This document shows positions 1 through 8,677 of a stretch of 11,314 nt of DNA, piece after piece; positions within the stretch are counted from its first letter, which is position 1; the number at the start of each line of letters is the position of its first letter. The stretch lies in NCBI GenBank assembly GCA_946479015.1, contig CAMLEQ010000089.1:1-11314 (forward strand), given 5' to 3'. The notes under the pieces are model-generated. The model was given only the letters and a program-made list of their open reading frames with translations. It did no database searches and was not told where the DNA came from. Made by a program: the position numbers and the translations under genes. This DNA comes from an uncultured Gemmatimonadota bacterium (GTDB taxonomy: Bacteria; Gemmatimonadota; Gemmatimonadetes; Gemmatimonadales; Gemmatimonadaceae).

Positions 1-1264
1 GGCGGATGGTGTGCAGCATGTTGCCGCCCTTGTAGTACATGTCGCCCGAGCCTTCCTCGTTCACGCCGTAGTGGGCGATGATCGGCCGGTCGTTGCGGAT
101 GAGGGCGCGCGTCCCGATCACGTAGGCGGCCCCCGTCTCGCGCCCGAACAGGCACTCGGTGTACAGGTTCTCCGCGTAGTTGGCGAAGCTCTCGTGCACC
201 CACATGTCCGCGAGGTCGCGCGACGTGATGTTGTTGCCGAACCACTCGTGCGCGCTCTCGTGCACGATGATGAAGTCCCAGCGGAGCCCCCACCCGGTGC
301 CGGAGAGGTCTCGGCCGCGATAGCCGTTCTGATAGTGGTTTCCGTAGGCGACGGCGCTCTGGTGCTCCATCCCGAGGTGTGGCGTCTCGACGAGCTTGTA
401 GCCGTCGCGGTACCACGGGTACGGGCCGAACCAGTGCTCGAAGCAGCGGAGCATCGATCGCGCCTGCTGGAACTGCCGCGCGGCCACCTCCTGGTGGTAG
501 GCGAGCGGCCAGAAATCCATCGTGAGCGTGCCGTCCTCCCCGGCGTACGTGTCACCGAAGTGCGCGTACGTGCCGGCGTTCACCGCCACGTCGTAGTTGT
601 TGATGGGATCATCCACGAACCACTCGTACGTGGTGGTGCCGTCGCCGTTGTGCGTGGTGCTCCGCAGGCGCCCGTTCGAGACGTCGACCATGGGATCGGG
701 CACGGTGATCGCCACGCGCTGGCTGTCCGGCTCGTCCCCCTGGTAATCCTTGTTGGGCCACCAGATGCTCGCGCCGATCCCCTGGCAGGTGGTCGCGATC
801 CACGGGTGACCGAGACTGTCGCGCGCCCAGGTGAAGCCGCCGTCCCAGGGGGGGCGCTTCGCCACCCGCGGCTTGCCGTGGTAGTAGACGGTGATCGTCT
901 TGGAGTCGCCGACCTGCTGAGGCGCGGTGAGCGTCACGAAGAAGGCGTTGCCATCGCGGCGATAGCGCAGCGACTCCCCGTCCTGCACCATGCTGTCCAC
1001 CTCGAGCGGCGTCATGAGGTCGATCTGCATCTCGCTCGCGGGGCGGAGCACCCGGTAGGTGATGCCGTCGTAGCCGCGGATGCTGCTGTCCGCCGGCTCG
1101 ATGTGCACGTGGAGGTCGTAGAAGGTGGCGTCCCACCAGGAGCGCTGCGGCGTGTCGGAGCCGCGGAGCGTGTCCGCGTGGGTGAAGGTCGGCGCGCCCT
1201 CCTGCGCGGCGGCGCCGGCGAGCGGGGAGAGCGCGAGGCAGGCGATGATGACGATTCGTCGCAT
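1..1264 (-). CDS. Exported M1-family zinc aminopeptidase (3' end outside window)
   Basis: An M1 (gluzincin) metallopeptidase that removes N-terminal residues from peptides, probably in the periplasm. Residues 1-20 form a Sec signal peptide (MRR, hydrophobic core, AGAAA before QEG). The substrate-anchoring motif is GMEHQSAVAYGN (G298-M299-E300-H301). The zinc site HESAH (H335, E336, H339) is followed after exactly 18 residues by the third ligand E358 (VHESFANYAEN). The catalytic tyrosine is Y410 in the Y-Y-K-G motif. All catalytic residues seen are intact. Residues 30-280 match the usual N-terminal beta domain. The frame stays open to position 1, so the C-terminal helical region is lost at the window edge. 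Start is the ATG at 1262-1264, chosen because the signal peptide begins there; no clear Shine-Dalgarno is visible. It is divergent from the histidine kinase. Family assignment is firm; substrate is unknown. Confidence 0.93.
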   Translation of the reverse strand, partial: MRRIVIIACLALSPLAGAAAQEGAPTFTHADTLRGSDTPQRSWWDATFYDLHVHIEPADSSIRGYDGITYRVLRPASEMQIDLMTPLEVDSMVQDGESLRYRRDGNAFFVTLTAPQQVGDSKTITVYYHGKPRVAKRPPWDGGFTWARDSLGHPWIATTCQGIGASIWWPNKDYQGDEPDSQRVAITVPDPMVDVSNGRLRSTTHNGDGTTTYEWFVDDPINNYDVAVNAGTYAHFGDTYAGEDGTLTMDFWPLAYHQEVAARQFQQARSMLRCFEHWFGPYPWYRDGYKLVETPHLGMEHQSAVAYGNHYQNGYRGRDLSGTGWGLRWDFIIVHESAHEWFGNNITSRDLADMWVHESFANYAENLYTECLFGRETGAAYVIGTRALIRNDRPIIAHYGVNEEGSGDMYYKGGNMLHTIR

Positions 1265-1451
1265 GTCGGGATCTGAGCGGGGAACGCGCCGTGGGGTGGA
1301 ACGGGCGCGACGGAACTTACCCGGCGGGCGCTCTCCCCCGCCAGTTCGAGCGCGCGCGCCTCCCCGCCCGCTCGTCTGCCTTGCTAGAGCGCCCTCCGCT
1401 GGCGAGGTTACTCGGGTCTCGTGACGCGAGCGTCGACTCGCGGGGAACCGG
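1265..1451. promoter_or_regulatory. Divergent spacer between M1 peptidase and histidine kinase genes
   Basis: This 187-bp spacer must hold the promoters of both divergent genes. I found no convincing -35/-10 pair on either strand. A small hairpin, CGCGAG (1425-1430) with CTCGCG (1437-1442), has a 6-nt loop and ends ten bases before the kinase TTG start. It could affect translation initiation of the kinase mRNA, but 6-bp GC stems are common at this base composition. A second weak dyad, GGCGGG/CCCGCC, lies around 1323-1342. No coding potential was recognised. Confidence 0.4.
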
Positions 1452-3443
<1,992 letters not shown>

Positions 3444-3488
3444 TGCATGCGGCGGCCCGCGGCGGGGGCCGGCCGCGCATCATCGGCC

Positions 3489-3494
3489 AGGAGG
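3489..3494 (+). promoter_or_regulatory. Shine-Dalgarno AGGAGG that decides the YceI GTG start
   Basis: A perfect AGGAGG lies four bases before the GTG at 3499. It is the strongest ribosome binding site on the plus strand here and fixes this non-ATG start. The first conserved YceI block (WQLDPAHS) begins at residue 13, so no longer N-terminus is needed. Confidence 0.85.
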
Positions 3495-3498
3495 CATC

Positions 3499-4074
3499 GT
3501 GGCATCCCCAACCAGCGTACAGCAGAAGACTGTCTGGCAACTCGATCCGGCGCACTCCAGCGTCGAGTTCTCGGTCAAGCACATGATGATGACCACGGTG
3601 CGCGGCCGCTTCAAAGAGATGCATGGCACGCTCGAGGCGGACGAGGAGCATCCGGAAGGGTGCTGTGTGGACGTCGAGATCGTCGCCGCGAGCATCGATA
3701 CGGGCGTCGCCGAGCGGGATGCGCACCTGCGCTCCGCCGACTTCCTCGACGTCGAGCGCTATCCCACCATCGCGTTCCACAGCACGAAGGCCGAGGGCGA
3801 CTTCGCCAGGGAAGGCGATCGCTTCCGCGTGATCGGCGACCTCACGATTCGCGACACCACCATGCCGGTGACGCTCGACTGCGTGTACCAGGGGCGGGGG
3901 CAGGACCCGTGGGGGAAGGAGCGGGCGGGGTTCAGCGGCAGCACCGAGATCGATCGCCGCGAATGGGGGCTCAAGTGGAACCAGGCGATCGAGACCGGCG
4001 GCGTGCTCGTCGCGAACAGGGTGCGCGTGGAGGTCGAGGCGCAGTTCGTGAGGCAGGAGGCGGCTGGAGCGTGA
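3499..4074 (+). CDS. YceI-family lipocalin-like protein, cytoplasmic form
   Basis: A 191-residue YceI-domain protein. Family members fold as a lipocalin-like beta barrel, and structurally studied ones bind long polyisoprenoid chains; many are linked to acid, osmotic or isoprenoid stress. Visible hallmarks are WQLDPAHSSVEFSVKHMM (residues 13-30), GRFKEMHGTL, the block ASIDTGVAERDAHLRSADFLDVERYPTI, GDLTIRDTTMPVTL, and the C-terminal block DRREWGLKWNQAIETGGVLVA. Length is normal for the single-domain form. Unlike E. coli YceI it has no signal peptide, so it should act in the cytoplasm. The gene sits 55 bp after the kinase and 35 bp before the glycosyltransferase on the same strand. A hairpin after its stop could separate it from the latter. 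The family is certain; the ligand in this organism is unknown. Confidence 0.96.
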   Translation: MASPTSVQQKTVWQLDPAHSSVEFSVKHMMMTTVRGRFKEMHGTLEADEEHPEGCCVDVEIVAASIDTGVAERDAHLRSADFLDVERYPTIAFHSTKAEGDFAREGDRFRVIGDLTIRDTTMPVTLDCVYQGRGQDPWGKERAGFSGSTEIDRREWGLKWNQAIETGGVLVANRVRVEVEAQFVRQEAAGA

Positions 4075-4076
4075 GC

Positions 4077-4098
4077 GGCGCGCGCTCCGGCGCGCGCC
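4077..4098 (+). terminator. GC-rich hairpin after the YceI stop
   Basis: A perfect 9-bp stem GGCGCGCGC (4077-4085) and GCGCGCGCC (4090-4098) with loop TCCG starts two bases after the YceI stop codon. No T-run follows, and the GT39 start lies 11 bases downstream. It may be a weak terminator, a 3'-end stabiliser, or a chance structure in alternating GC sequence. Confidence 0.4.
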
Positions 4099-4109
4099 CA
4101 GCGTGAGGG

Positions 4110-6149
4110 ATGCGGCACCGTGCGGCGGCTCTCGGGCGCGATCCCCCCGCGCTCGTCGCCCTCGTGCTCGCGGCGGGGACGGTGCTGCGCCTCGTGCTCG
4201 CGGCGACGCTCGGCATGGGCGTCGACGAGTCGTATGCGACGGTCGTCGCGCGCGCGCCGAGCCTCTCCTACTTCGACCACCCGCCGCTCTCGTTCTGGAT
4301 CCCCGCGCTCCTCGCGCGCGTGGCGGGCACGGAGCGAGCGGTGGTGCTCCGGCTGCCGTTCATCCTGCTCTTCGCCGGGACCACGTGGCTCACCTACCGC
4401 ATCGGCGCGCGCCTGTTCGGGCGCGCCGCCGGCGCCTGGGCGGCGGCGCTGCTGAACCTGGCGCCGGTGTTCGCCGTGAGCACCGGCGGGTGGGTGCTCC
4501 CCGACGGGCCGCTCGACTGCTTCATGCTCGCCGCCGTGTGGTGCGTGTCGCGCGCGCTCCTCACGCCGTCGCGCGCGCCGACGGCGTGGTGGATGGGCGC
4601 GGGGCTCGCGGCGGGGCTCGCGGCGCTCTCCAAGTACCACGCGGTGTTCCTCCCGGCGGGCGTCGCGCTCTTCCTGGCGACGAGCCGCGAGCATCGCCGC
4701 GTCCTGCGCACGCCGGGGCCGTGGGTGGCCGCGGCGATCGCCGCCGCGTGCGCGCTCCCCGTACTCGTCTGGAACGCTCGGCACGATTGGGTGTCGTTCC
4801 GATTCCAGCTCGCGCGCGGCGCGGGCGGGGGAGGGGGCGGCATCGCGCAGCGCATCACCGCCCTCTTGGAGAGCGTGGGCGGGCAGGCGGGGTACCTGCT
4901 TCCCTGGCTCTGGCTCCCGCTGCTGCTGGTGCTCGTGGTGGGGGTGCGTCGCGGGCCGCGTGAGGCACCCCGATGGCTGCTCTGCTGCCTCGCCGCGCCG
5001 CCGATCCTGCTCTTCACGCTGCTCTCCCTTCGCGGCGAGCCGGGGCTGCCGCACTGGTCCGCGCCGGGCTGGCTGATGCTCTTCCCCCTGCTCGGCGCGG
5101 AGGTGGCCGCACGTCTCGCGCGCGGCGAACGCGGCGTGCGCCGATGGCTCGTGGCGTCGGCGGCGGGCTTCGCCGTCGTCCTCGCGCTCGCGTGGTCGCA
5201 GGCCGTCACCGGCTGGATGTCGCGCGCGTTGCCATCGCTGTTCCGGCGCGGCGATCCGACGGACGATCTGCTCGACTGGAGCGAGGTGCGGCCGGTCGCC
5301 AGGAGGCTCGGAGCGCTCCGCGCGGGCGGTCCGTTCGTGGCGGCGGGGAGCTGGATCGACGCGGGGAAGATCGGGCATGCGCTCGGGCCCGGCGTCGCGG
5401 TGCTCTGCCTCTGCCGCAGCCCGCACCAGTTCGGCTACCTGTACGATCAGCGCGTGCTCCTGGGGCGCGACGCGCTCCTCCTCGATCGTGCGCGCGGACG
5501 CTCCGATCTACCGCGTGAGCTGGCGCCGTACTTCGCCCGGATCGACACGCTACCGCCGGTCATCGTGCGGCGCGCGGGACATCCCGCGCTCACGATCGCG
5601 GCGTTCCTCGGCCTGAGATTCCTCGCTCCCGTGCCCGACGACCTGCCGCGACCACGCGCCGTCGCGACCCCGGCGGCCCCGAGGAGCGCGCCGGATGTGG
5701 AGCGGGGCGGATCGCTCGACGATCCGCCCCGCGGTCAGTGCACATCGCGGTCGGCGGGAGCACGCCCCACCGGTCACTACACCCAGGCGGCCTCGGTTCC
5801 GAGCGCCGGCACGATCTGGGTGTTCTCGTCCACGATCAGCCGGAGATCGCCGTTCGACCGGACGAGTACGTTCACGAGGTCGTACATGCCCGACTCCGGC
5901 ACGACGAGATTCTCCACGACCACGTTGGTCGGAAGCGGCGCATCATCGCCCGTGTTGAGCACCTCGCGGACACGCAGCCGTCCCATGTTGCAGAAGAACA
6001 CCTCGGCGCGTCCCGTTGCGCCGGCGGAGCGGCGGCCGAACCAGCCGGTCGTTTCCGACGTCGCGCGTACCCGCACGCGGGGCACGTCGGCGCGGACATC
6101 CTGCCCGTGGCGAAGATCCGCCTCCTTCGCGCGCTCGTGCAACCGGTAG
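4110..6149 (+). CDS. GT39-family (ArnT/PMT-like) membrane glycosyltransferase; natural stop apparently lost
   Basis: A polytopic GT-C glycosyltransferase that moves a sugar from a polyprenyl-phosphate donor to an acceptor on the outer face of the inner membrane. TM1 (about residues 13-34) leads into GMGVDESYA, whose D39-E40 matches the catalytic acidic pair of the family's first periplasmic loop. F55-DHPPLSFW is the classic second motif. At least nine further hydrophobic segments follow to about residue 375, then a soluble tail ending near LRFLAPVPDDLP (residue 513). A usual protein would end there at roughly 510-530 residues. No stop exists in frame until 6147-6149, giving 679 residues. The last 125 or so are Ser/Thr/Arg-rich and lie antisense to the facing gene, so they look like shadow translation. 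CGA514 or GAG531 could each become a stop by one substitution. ATG 4110 has GAGGG immediately before it, too close for a normal ribosome site. Confidence 0.85.
   Translation: MRHRAAALGRDPPALVALVLAAGTVLRLVLAATLGMGVDESYATVVARAPSLSYFDHPPLSFWIPALLARVAGTERAVVLRLPFILLFAGTTWLTYRIGARLFGRAAGAWAAALLNLAPVFAVSTGGWVLPDGPLDCFMLAAVWCVSRALLTPSRAPTAWWMGAGLAAGLAALSKYHAVFLPAGVALFLATSREHRRVLRTPGPWVAAAIAAACALPVLVWNARHDWVSFRFQLARGAGGGGGGIAQRITALLESVGGQAGYLLPWLWLPLLLVLVVGVRRGPREAPRWLLCCLAAPPILLFTLLSLRGEPGLPHWSAPGWLMLFPLLGAEVAARLARGERGVRRWLVASAAGFAVVLALAWSQAVTGWMSRALPSLFRRGDPTDDLLDWSEVRPVARRLGALRAGGPFVAAGSWIDAGKIGHALGPGVAVLCLCRSPHQFGYLYDQRVLLGRDALLLDRARGRSDLPRELAPYFARIDTLPPVIVRRAGHPALTIAAFLGLRFLAPVPDDLPRPRAVATPAAPRSAPDVERGGSLDDPPRGQCTSRSAGARPTGHYTQAASVPSAGTIWVFSSTISRRSPFDRTSTFTRSYMPDSGTTRFSTTTLVGSGASSPVLSTSRTRSRPMLQKNTSARPVAPAERRPNQPVVSDVARTRTRGTSARTSCPWRRSASFARSCNR
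5702..5732. terminator. Bidirectional terminator-like hairpin between convergent genes
   Basis: A perfect 13-bp stem, GCGGGGCGGATCG (5702-5714) and CGATCCGCCCCGC (5720-5732), with a 5-nt CTCGA loop. It is placed as a terminator would be for both convergent genes: just past the expected end of the GT39 protein, and 45 bp past the stop of the 134-residue gene on the other strand. There is no T-run on either side, as is common in high-GC genomes. It lies inside the formally open GT39 frame, which argues that translation was meant to end before it. Confidence 0.7.
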
Positions 6150-6181
6150 GTCTGCGACTGGGCCGTGACGTGAGCTTCCAT
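5777..6181 (-). CDS. Conserved-looking protein of unknown function, 134 residues
   Basis: I do not recognise this family. The product is soluble, with no signal peptide or membrane segment. The N-terminal half is charged (YRLHERAKEADLRHGQDV, VRVRATSETTGWFGRR). The C-terminal half alternates hydrophobic and polar residues as a beta-rich domain would (EVFFCNMGRLRVREV, TNVVVENLVVPESGMYDLVNV, DLRLIVDENTQIVPA). It contains one cysteine (FFCN). The gene is credible because of a perfect Shine-Dalgarno five bases upstream, a promoter-like sequence further up, a balanced composition unlike its antisense readings, and a terminator-like hairpin after the stop. The whole coding region except its first 32 bases is antisense to the run-on GT39 frame. 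It is not part of the HD-GYP operon: a hairpin and 289 bp separate them. Confidence 0.75.
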   Translation of the reverse strand: MEAHVTAQSQTYRLHERAKEADLRHGQDVRADVPRVRVRATSETTGWFGRRSAGATGRAEVFFCNMGRLRVREVLNTGDDAPLPTNVVVENLVVPESGMYDLVNVLVRSNGDLRLIVDENTQIVPALGTEAAWV

Positions 6182-6186
6182 AGTCC

Positions 6187-6193
6187 ACCTCCT
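6187..6193 (-). promoter_or_regulatory. Shine-Dalgarno AGGAGGT for the 134-residue gene
   Basis: On the minus strand AGGAGGT, five bases before the ATG at 6179-6181, is an almost ideal anti-16S match. It supports both the reality and the start of the small gene. Confidence 0.8.
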
Positions 6194-6240
6194 GCTGGGG
6201 TGCTAACAGCGCGGCGCCGTGGGCGCCCGCCAACGACAAA

Positions 6241-6258
6241 CGCCGAGCGCGCTCGGCG
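6241..6258. repeat. Perfect 18-bp palindrome in the leader of the 134-residue gene
   Basis: CGCCGAGCG and its exact reverse complement CGCTCGGCG are joined without a spacer. On the minus strand it is followed by TTTGTCGTT. It lies between the predicted transcription start (about 6367) and the start codon of the 134-residue gene. It could be a protein-binding operator or a small attenuating hairpin (7-bp stem, CGCG loop). Confidence 0.5.
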
Positions 6259-6373
6259 GCTCGGCGAAGATGCACCCGGTCACGAATCGGACGTCTCTGG
6301 TACAGCGCCTCGACTAGTGGAGCGGCTGCGTCGAGCACCACCGCCCATGGAACCTCGTACCCCTTCAGCGTTC

Positions 6374-6402
6374 ACCGTACAAGCGGATTCGCCGTGCGTC
6401 AA
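6374..6402 (-). promoter_or_regulatory. Sigma-70-like promoter for the 134-residue gene
   Basis: On the minus strand, -35 TTGACG (6402-6397) is separated by exactly 17 bp from -10 TACGGT (6379-6374). The -35 matches consensus at five of six positions; the -10 keeps the key T1, A2 and T6. The predicted start near 6367 gives a leader of about 185 nt before the ATG at 6181. The assignment is by consensus only. Confidence 0.5.
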
Positions 6403-6437
6403 GCGCGGCGATGTGGCACGGATCGTGGGGCCGAGAC

Positions 6438-6464
6438 GCTCGCCGCGCGGGGCGCGCGGCGAGC
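6438..6464 (-). terminator. Hairpin terminator after the HD-GYP gene
   Basis: A perfect 12-bp stem, GCTCGCCGCGCG (6438-6449) and CGCGCGGCGAGC (6453-6464), with a 3-nt GGG loop. It begins six bases past the HD-GYP stop codon on the minus strand. No T-run follows, but position and stability fit an end-of-operon terminator in a high-GC genome. Confidence 0.65.
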
Positions 6465-6470
6465 TCATGC

Positions 6471-8123
6471 CTACGCGGCCCGACCGGAGTCGTCGCCGGC
6501 CACGCCGCTCGCCCGGCCGATCGAGTCCGCGCCAACGGTGCGCACGAAGGCATCGAACACGTCGGGGCGCCACCACTGACGCGTGTCGCGCATGCGCTCG
6601 ACCGCTTCCTCCGGCGAGAGCGCCGCACGATAGCTGCGCGTGGTGGTGAGCGCATCGAACACATCCACGATGCAGATCACCTGCGCGGAGATGGGAATCT
6701 CGTCGCCGCGGAGCCGGTCGGGGTAGCCGGAGCCGTCGTACTTCTCGTGATGCCACCGGATGATCGGCTTCAGATCCCAGGGGAACTCCACGTCCGCGAG
6801 CAGCTCGATCCCCCACACCGGGTGCATGCGCATCACCTCGAACTCGTCGCGCGTGAGCGCGCCCGGCTTGTTGAGGATCTCGTGCGGCACGCGGACCTTT
6901 CCCAGGTCGTGCAGATAGGCGCCGAGCCGCACTGTGGTCTGCTCCGTCTCGTCGAGGCCGAGCGCGCGAGCCACATCCAGCGCGTAGCTCGCCACGCGCT
7001 CGCAGTGCCCGAAGGTGTAGCTGTCCGCGGACTCGATCGACTGCCCCCAGTCGCGGACGATGGCGAGGAACGTCTCCTCCAGGTTGGCCCGCTTGGCGGC
7101 GACGTCCACGAGGTCCACCCGCGCGTCGAGCCGGCCGAACAGGCGGTGCGCGGTGTTCAGCAGCCCGAGCGCGTCCTGGTTCCGCCCCATCGCCTGATAG
7201 AGCTTCGCCAGCTCGCGCGAGCTCTCGGCCTCGCTGAGCACGGAGCCGGTGCTCACCGCCAGCTCCATCGCCGTGCGCAGGCGTGCCTCGGCGAGCGCGA
7301 AGCGGCCGGTCTCGCGATACACCACGCCGAGCACCTTGTACGCGTCGGCCTTGTCGAGCCGCGCGCCGAGACCATCGAAGATCGCGAGCGCGCGCTCCGC
7401 GCTGTCGCGCGCGCGGTCGTAGCGCTGGCGCGCGAGGTGGACCTCGGAGTGGTTGAGCCGGCAGAGCCCCTGCAAGTGGACGTCGCCGCTGCGCTCGGCG
7501 ATGGCCAGGCTCTGCTCGAAGTAGCGGTCCGCGTCGTTCCAGAGATGCCGGTCCGAGCTCACCATCCCCAGGTTGTGGTAGGCGATGGCGCACCCGTGCT
7601 CGTTGCCAAGGCGGCGGCAGGCGTCGAGCGACTGGCTGTAGTGCTCGAGCGCGGCGGAGAGGTCGCCCTGGATGTTCGCGAGGATTCCGAGGTTCTGCTC
7701 GATGCGCGCGCGCAGCTCCAGGCTCGAGCCGCCGAGCGCGAGCGCCTCGTGAAACAGCTTCCGCGCCGTCTCGATCTCCCCGCACTGAAACTCGATGCCG
7801 CCGAGCGCATTGAGCGCCTCGGCGGCGAGCATCGAGTGCCGGGCCGCGAGCGCGACGTCGTGACTCCTGCGACAGAGCTCGAGCGCGCGCGTCGGATCGT
7901 TCCGGTGATGACAGACCACGCCGAGGCGGCGAAGCGCCTCGGCGAGCACGGTGTCCTCGCCGTGCTCCTCCGCGGCGGCGATGGTGGACTCGTAGCACGC
8001 GATGGCGTCGTCCATCCGCCCTGCGCGCTCGTGCTCGCGCGCGGCGGCCAGCGCGTCGCGCGCGCGGCCGCCGAGCGCCGGGGCGCTCGCGCGCCCCGCC
8101 CCGCGTCGAATCGCCTCGAGCAT
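6471..8123 (-). CDS. TPR-repeat HD-GYP c-di-GMP phosphodiesterase
   Basis: A 550-residue cytoplasmic protein. Residues of about 20-345 are a run of some seven or eight tetratricopeptide-like helical hairpins (recurring A-L-x-x-L-G, G-x-x-x-x-A and A-L-x-x-x patterns such as AALEHYSQSLDACRRLG). TPRs normally bind partner proteins. Residues of about 350-525 are an HD-GYP domain, which hydrolyses cyclic di-GMP. Metal and signature residues are intact: HDLGK (H405, D406, K409), MHPVWG, HHEKYDGSGYP (H458-P468, complete GYP), LRGDEIP, and VDVFDALTTTRSYR. No membrane segment or receiver domain is present, so activity is probably controlled through the TPR part. The ATG at 8121-8123 has GGAG three bases upstream and lies eight bases after the stop of the upstream gene, so the two are probably translationally coupled. 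The final 25 residues (AFVRTVGADSIGRASG onward) lie beyond the domain. Confidence 0.94.
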   Translation of the reverse strand: MLEAIRRGAGRASAPALGGRARDALAAAREHERAGRMDDAIACYESTIAAAEEHGEDTVLAEALRRLGVVCHHRNDPTRALELCRRSHDVALAARHSMLAAEALNALGGIEFQCGEIETARKLFHEALALGGSSLELRARIEQNLGILANIQGDLSAALEHYSQSLDACRRLGNEHGCAIAYHNLGMVSSDRHLWNDADRYFEQSLAIAERSGDVHLQGLCRLNHSEVHLARQRYDRARDSAERALAIFDGLGARLDKADAYKVLGVVYRETGRFALAEARLRTAMELAVSTGSVLSEAESSRELAKLYQAMGRNQDALGLLNTAHRLFGRLDARVDLVDVAAKRANLEETFLAIVRDWGQSIESADSYTFGHCERVASYALDVARALGLDETEQTTVRLGAYLHDLGKVRVPHEILNKPGALTRDEFEVMRMHPVWGIELLADVEFPWDLKPIIRWHHEKYDGSGYPDRLRGDEIPISAQVICIVDVFDALTTTRSYRAALSPEEAVERMRDTRQWWRPDVFDAFVRTVGADSIGRASGVAGDDSGRAA

Positions 8124-8131
8124 CGACTCCG

Positions 8132-8677
8132 CTACCAGGCCACGGCGTACCGCGAGAAGTGCTTCACCTGCCCCGTCACGCGACGGTTCAGCAGGTCATC
8201 CACGGACAGGAGATAGCTGAGGATGTCGAGCTGGTCGCTGGTGTACGCCACCCGCTTCGGGAGCAGGTTCTGCACGAGCCCGCAGTGGCTGTAGTCGAGC
8301 GTGAGGTACGCCGGATACTTGAAGCGCAGCCCTTCGGGCTGGAAGCGGACGGAGACCACGTTCCCCACCGGCGCGTCGCCGATGATGGTGACCTGCTGGT
8401 CCAGCGCCCCCTTGGGGATCACCAGGCGGTGCGGGCCGATGGCGAGGACCCCTCCCGCGGGCCCCACCACGGCGGTGTCCGCCGCATAGGGCTGCGGCGA
8501 GCAGCCGAGGAGGGTGCCGGTGACTCCCCCGAGCAGCCCGCCGAGCAGGGAGGGGTTGGGCGGCTCGGCCACGGGGGTCGCCGGTCCCGTGGGGAGCGCG
8601 GCATCGGACGAGCACCGGACTCCGGCCGCGAGAAAGAGCGCGGCGGCGGCGAGGGCGATGAGGCGCGTGCGAGACAT
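8132..8677 (-). CDS. Secreted ZU5-like domain protein, possible lipoprotein
   Basis: A 181-residue exported protein of unknown function. Residues 1-20 form a signal peptide (MSRTR then LIALAAAALFLAAG). The cysteine in AGVRCSSD sits where a lipoprotein cysteine would, but Arg at -1 is not a normal lipobox residue, so lipidation is doubtful. After a Pro-rich linker and a Gly/Leu patch (SLLGGLLGGVTGTLLGC), residues of about 70-105 (VVGPAGGVLAIGPHRLVIPKGALDQQVTI) match the ZU5 pattern: G-G then a hydrophobic strand then I-P-x-G-A-L. Bacterial exported ZU5-like modules are common but poorly characterised. The start at ATG 8675-8677 is chosen because the signal peptide begins there and GGAG lies eight bases upstream; an in-frame ATG at 8893 would add an Arg/His-rich stretch with no homology feel. 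It is the first gene of the operon with the HD-GYP protein. Confidence 0.82.
   Translation of the reverse strand: MSRTRLIALAAAALFLAAGVRCSSDAALPTGPATPVAEPPNPSLLGGLLGGVTGTLLGCSPQPYAADTAVVGPAGGVLAIGPHRLVIPKGALDQQVTIIGDAPVGNVVSVRFQPEGLRFKYPAYLTLDYSHCGLVQNLLPKRVAYTSDQLDILSYLLSVDDLLNRRVTGQVKHFSRYAVAW

Noticed and set aside
1381..1412. TTGCTA as a possible -35 for the histidine kinase
   Set aside because: No acceptable -10 occurs 16-18 bp downstream; TTACTC is too far and too poor a match.
3759..5426. A 555-codon open frame on the minus strand across YceI and GT39
   Set aside because: The composition is Arg/Glu/His-rich and it spans two well-identified plus-strand genes and their boundary.
6411..8216. 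A 601-codon plus-strand open frame opposite the HD-GYP gene
   Set aside because: The minus strand encodes an intact HD-GYP protein with TPRs; the plus reading has no family features and crosses the minus-strand operon boundary.
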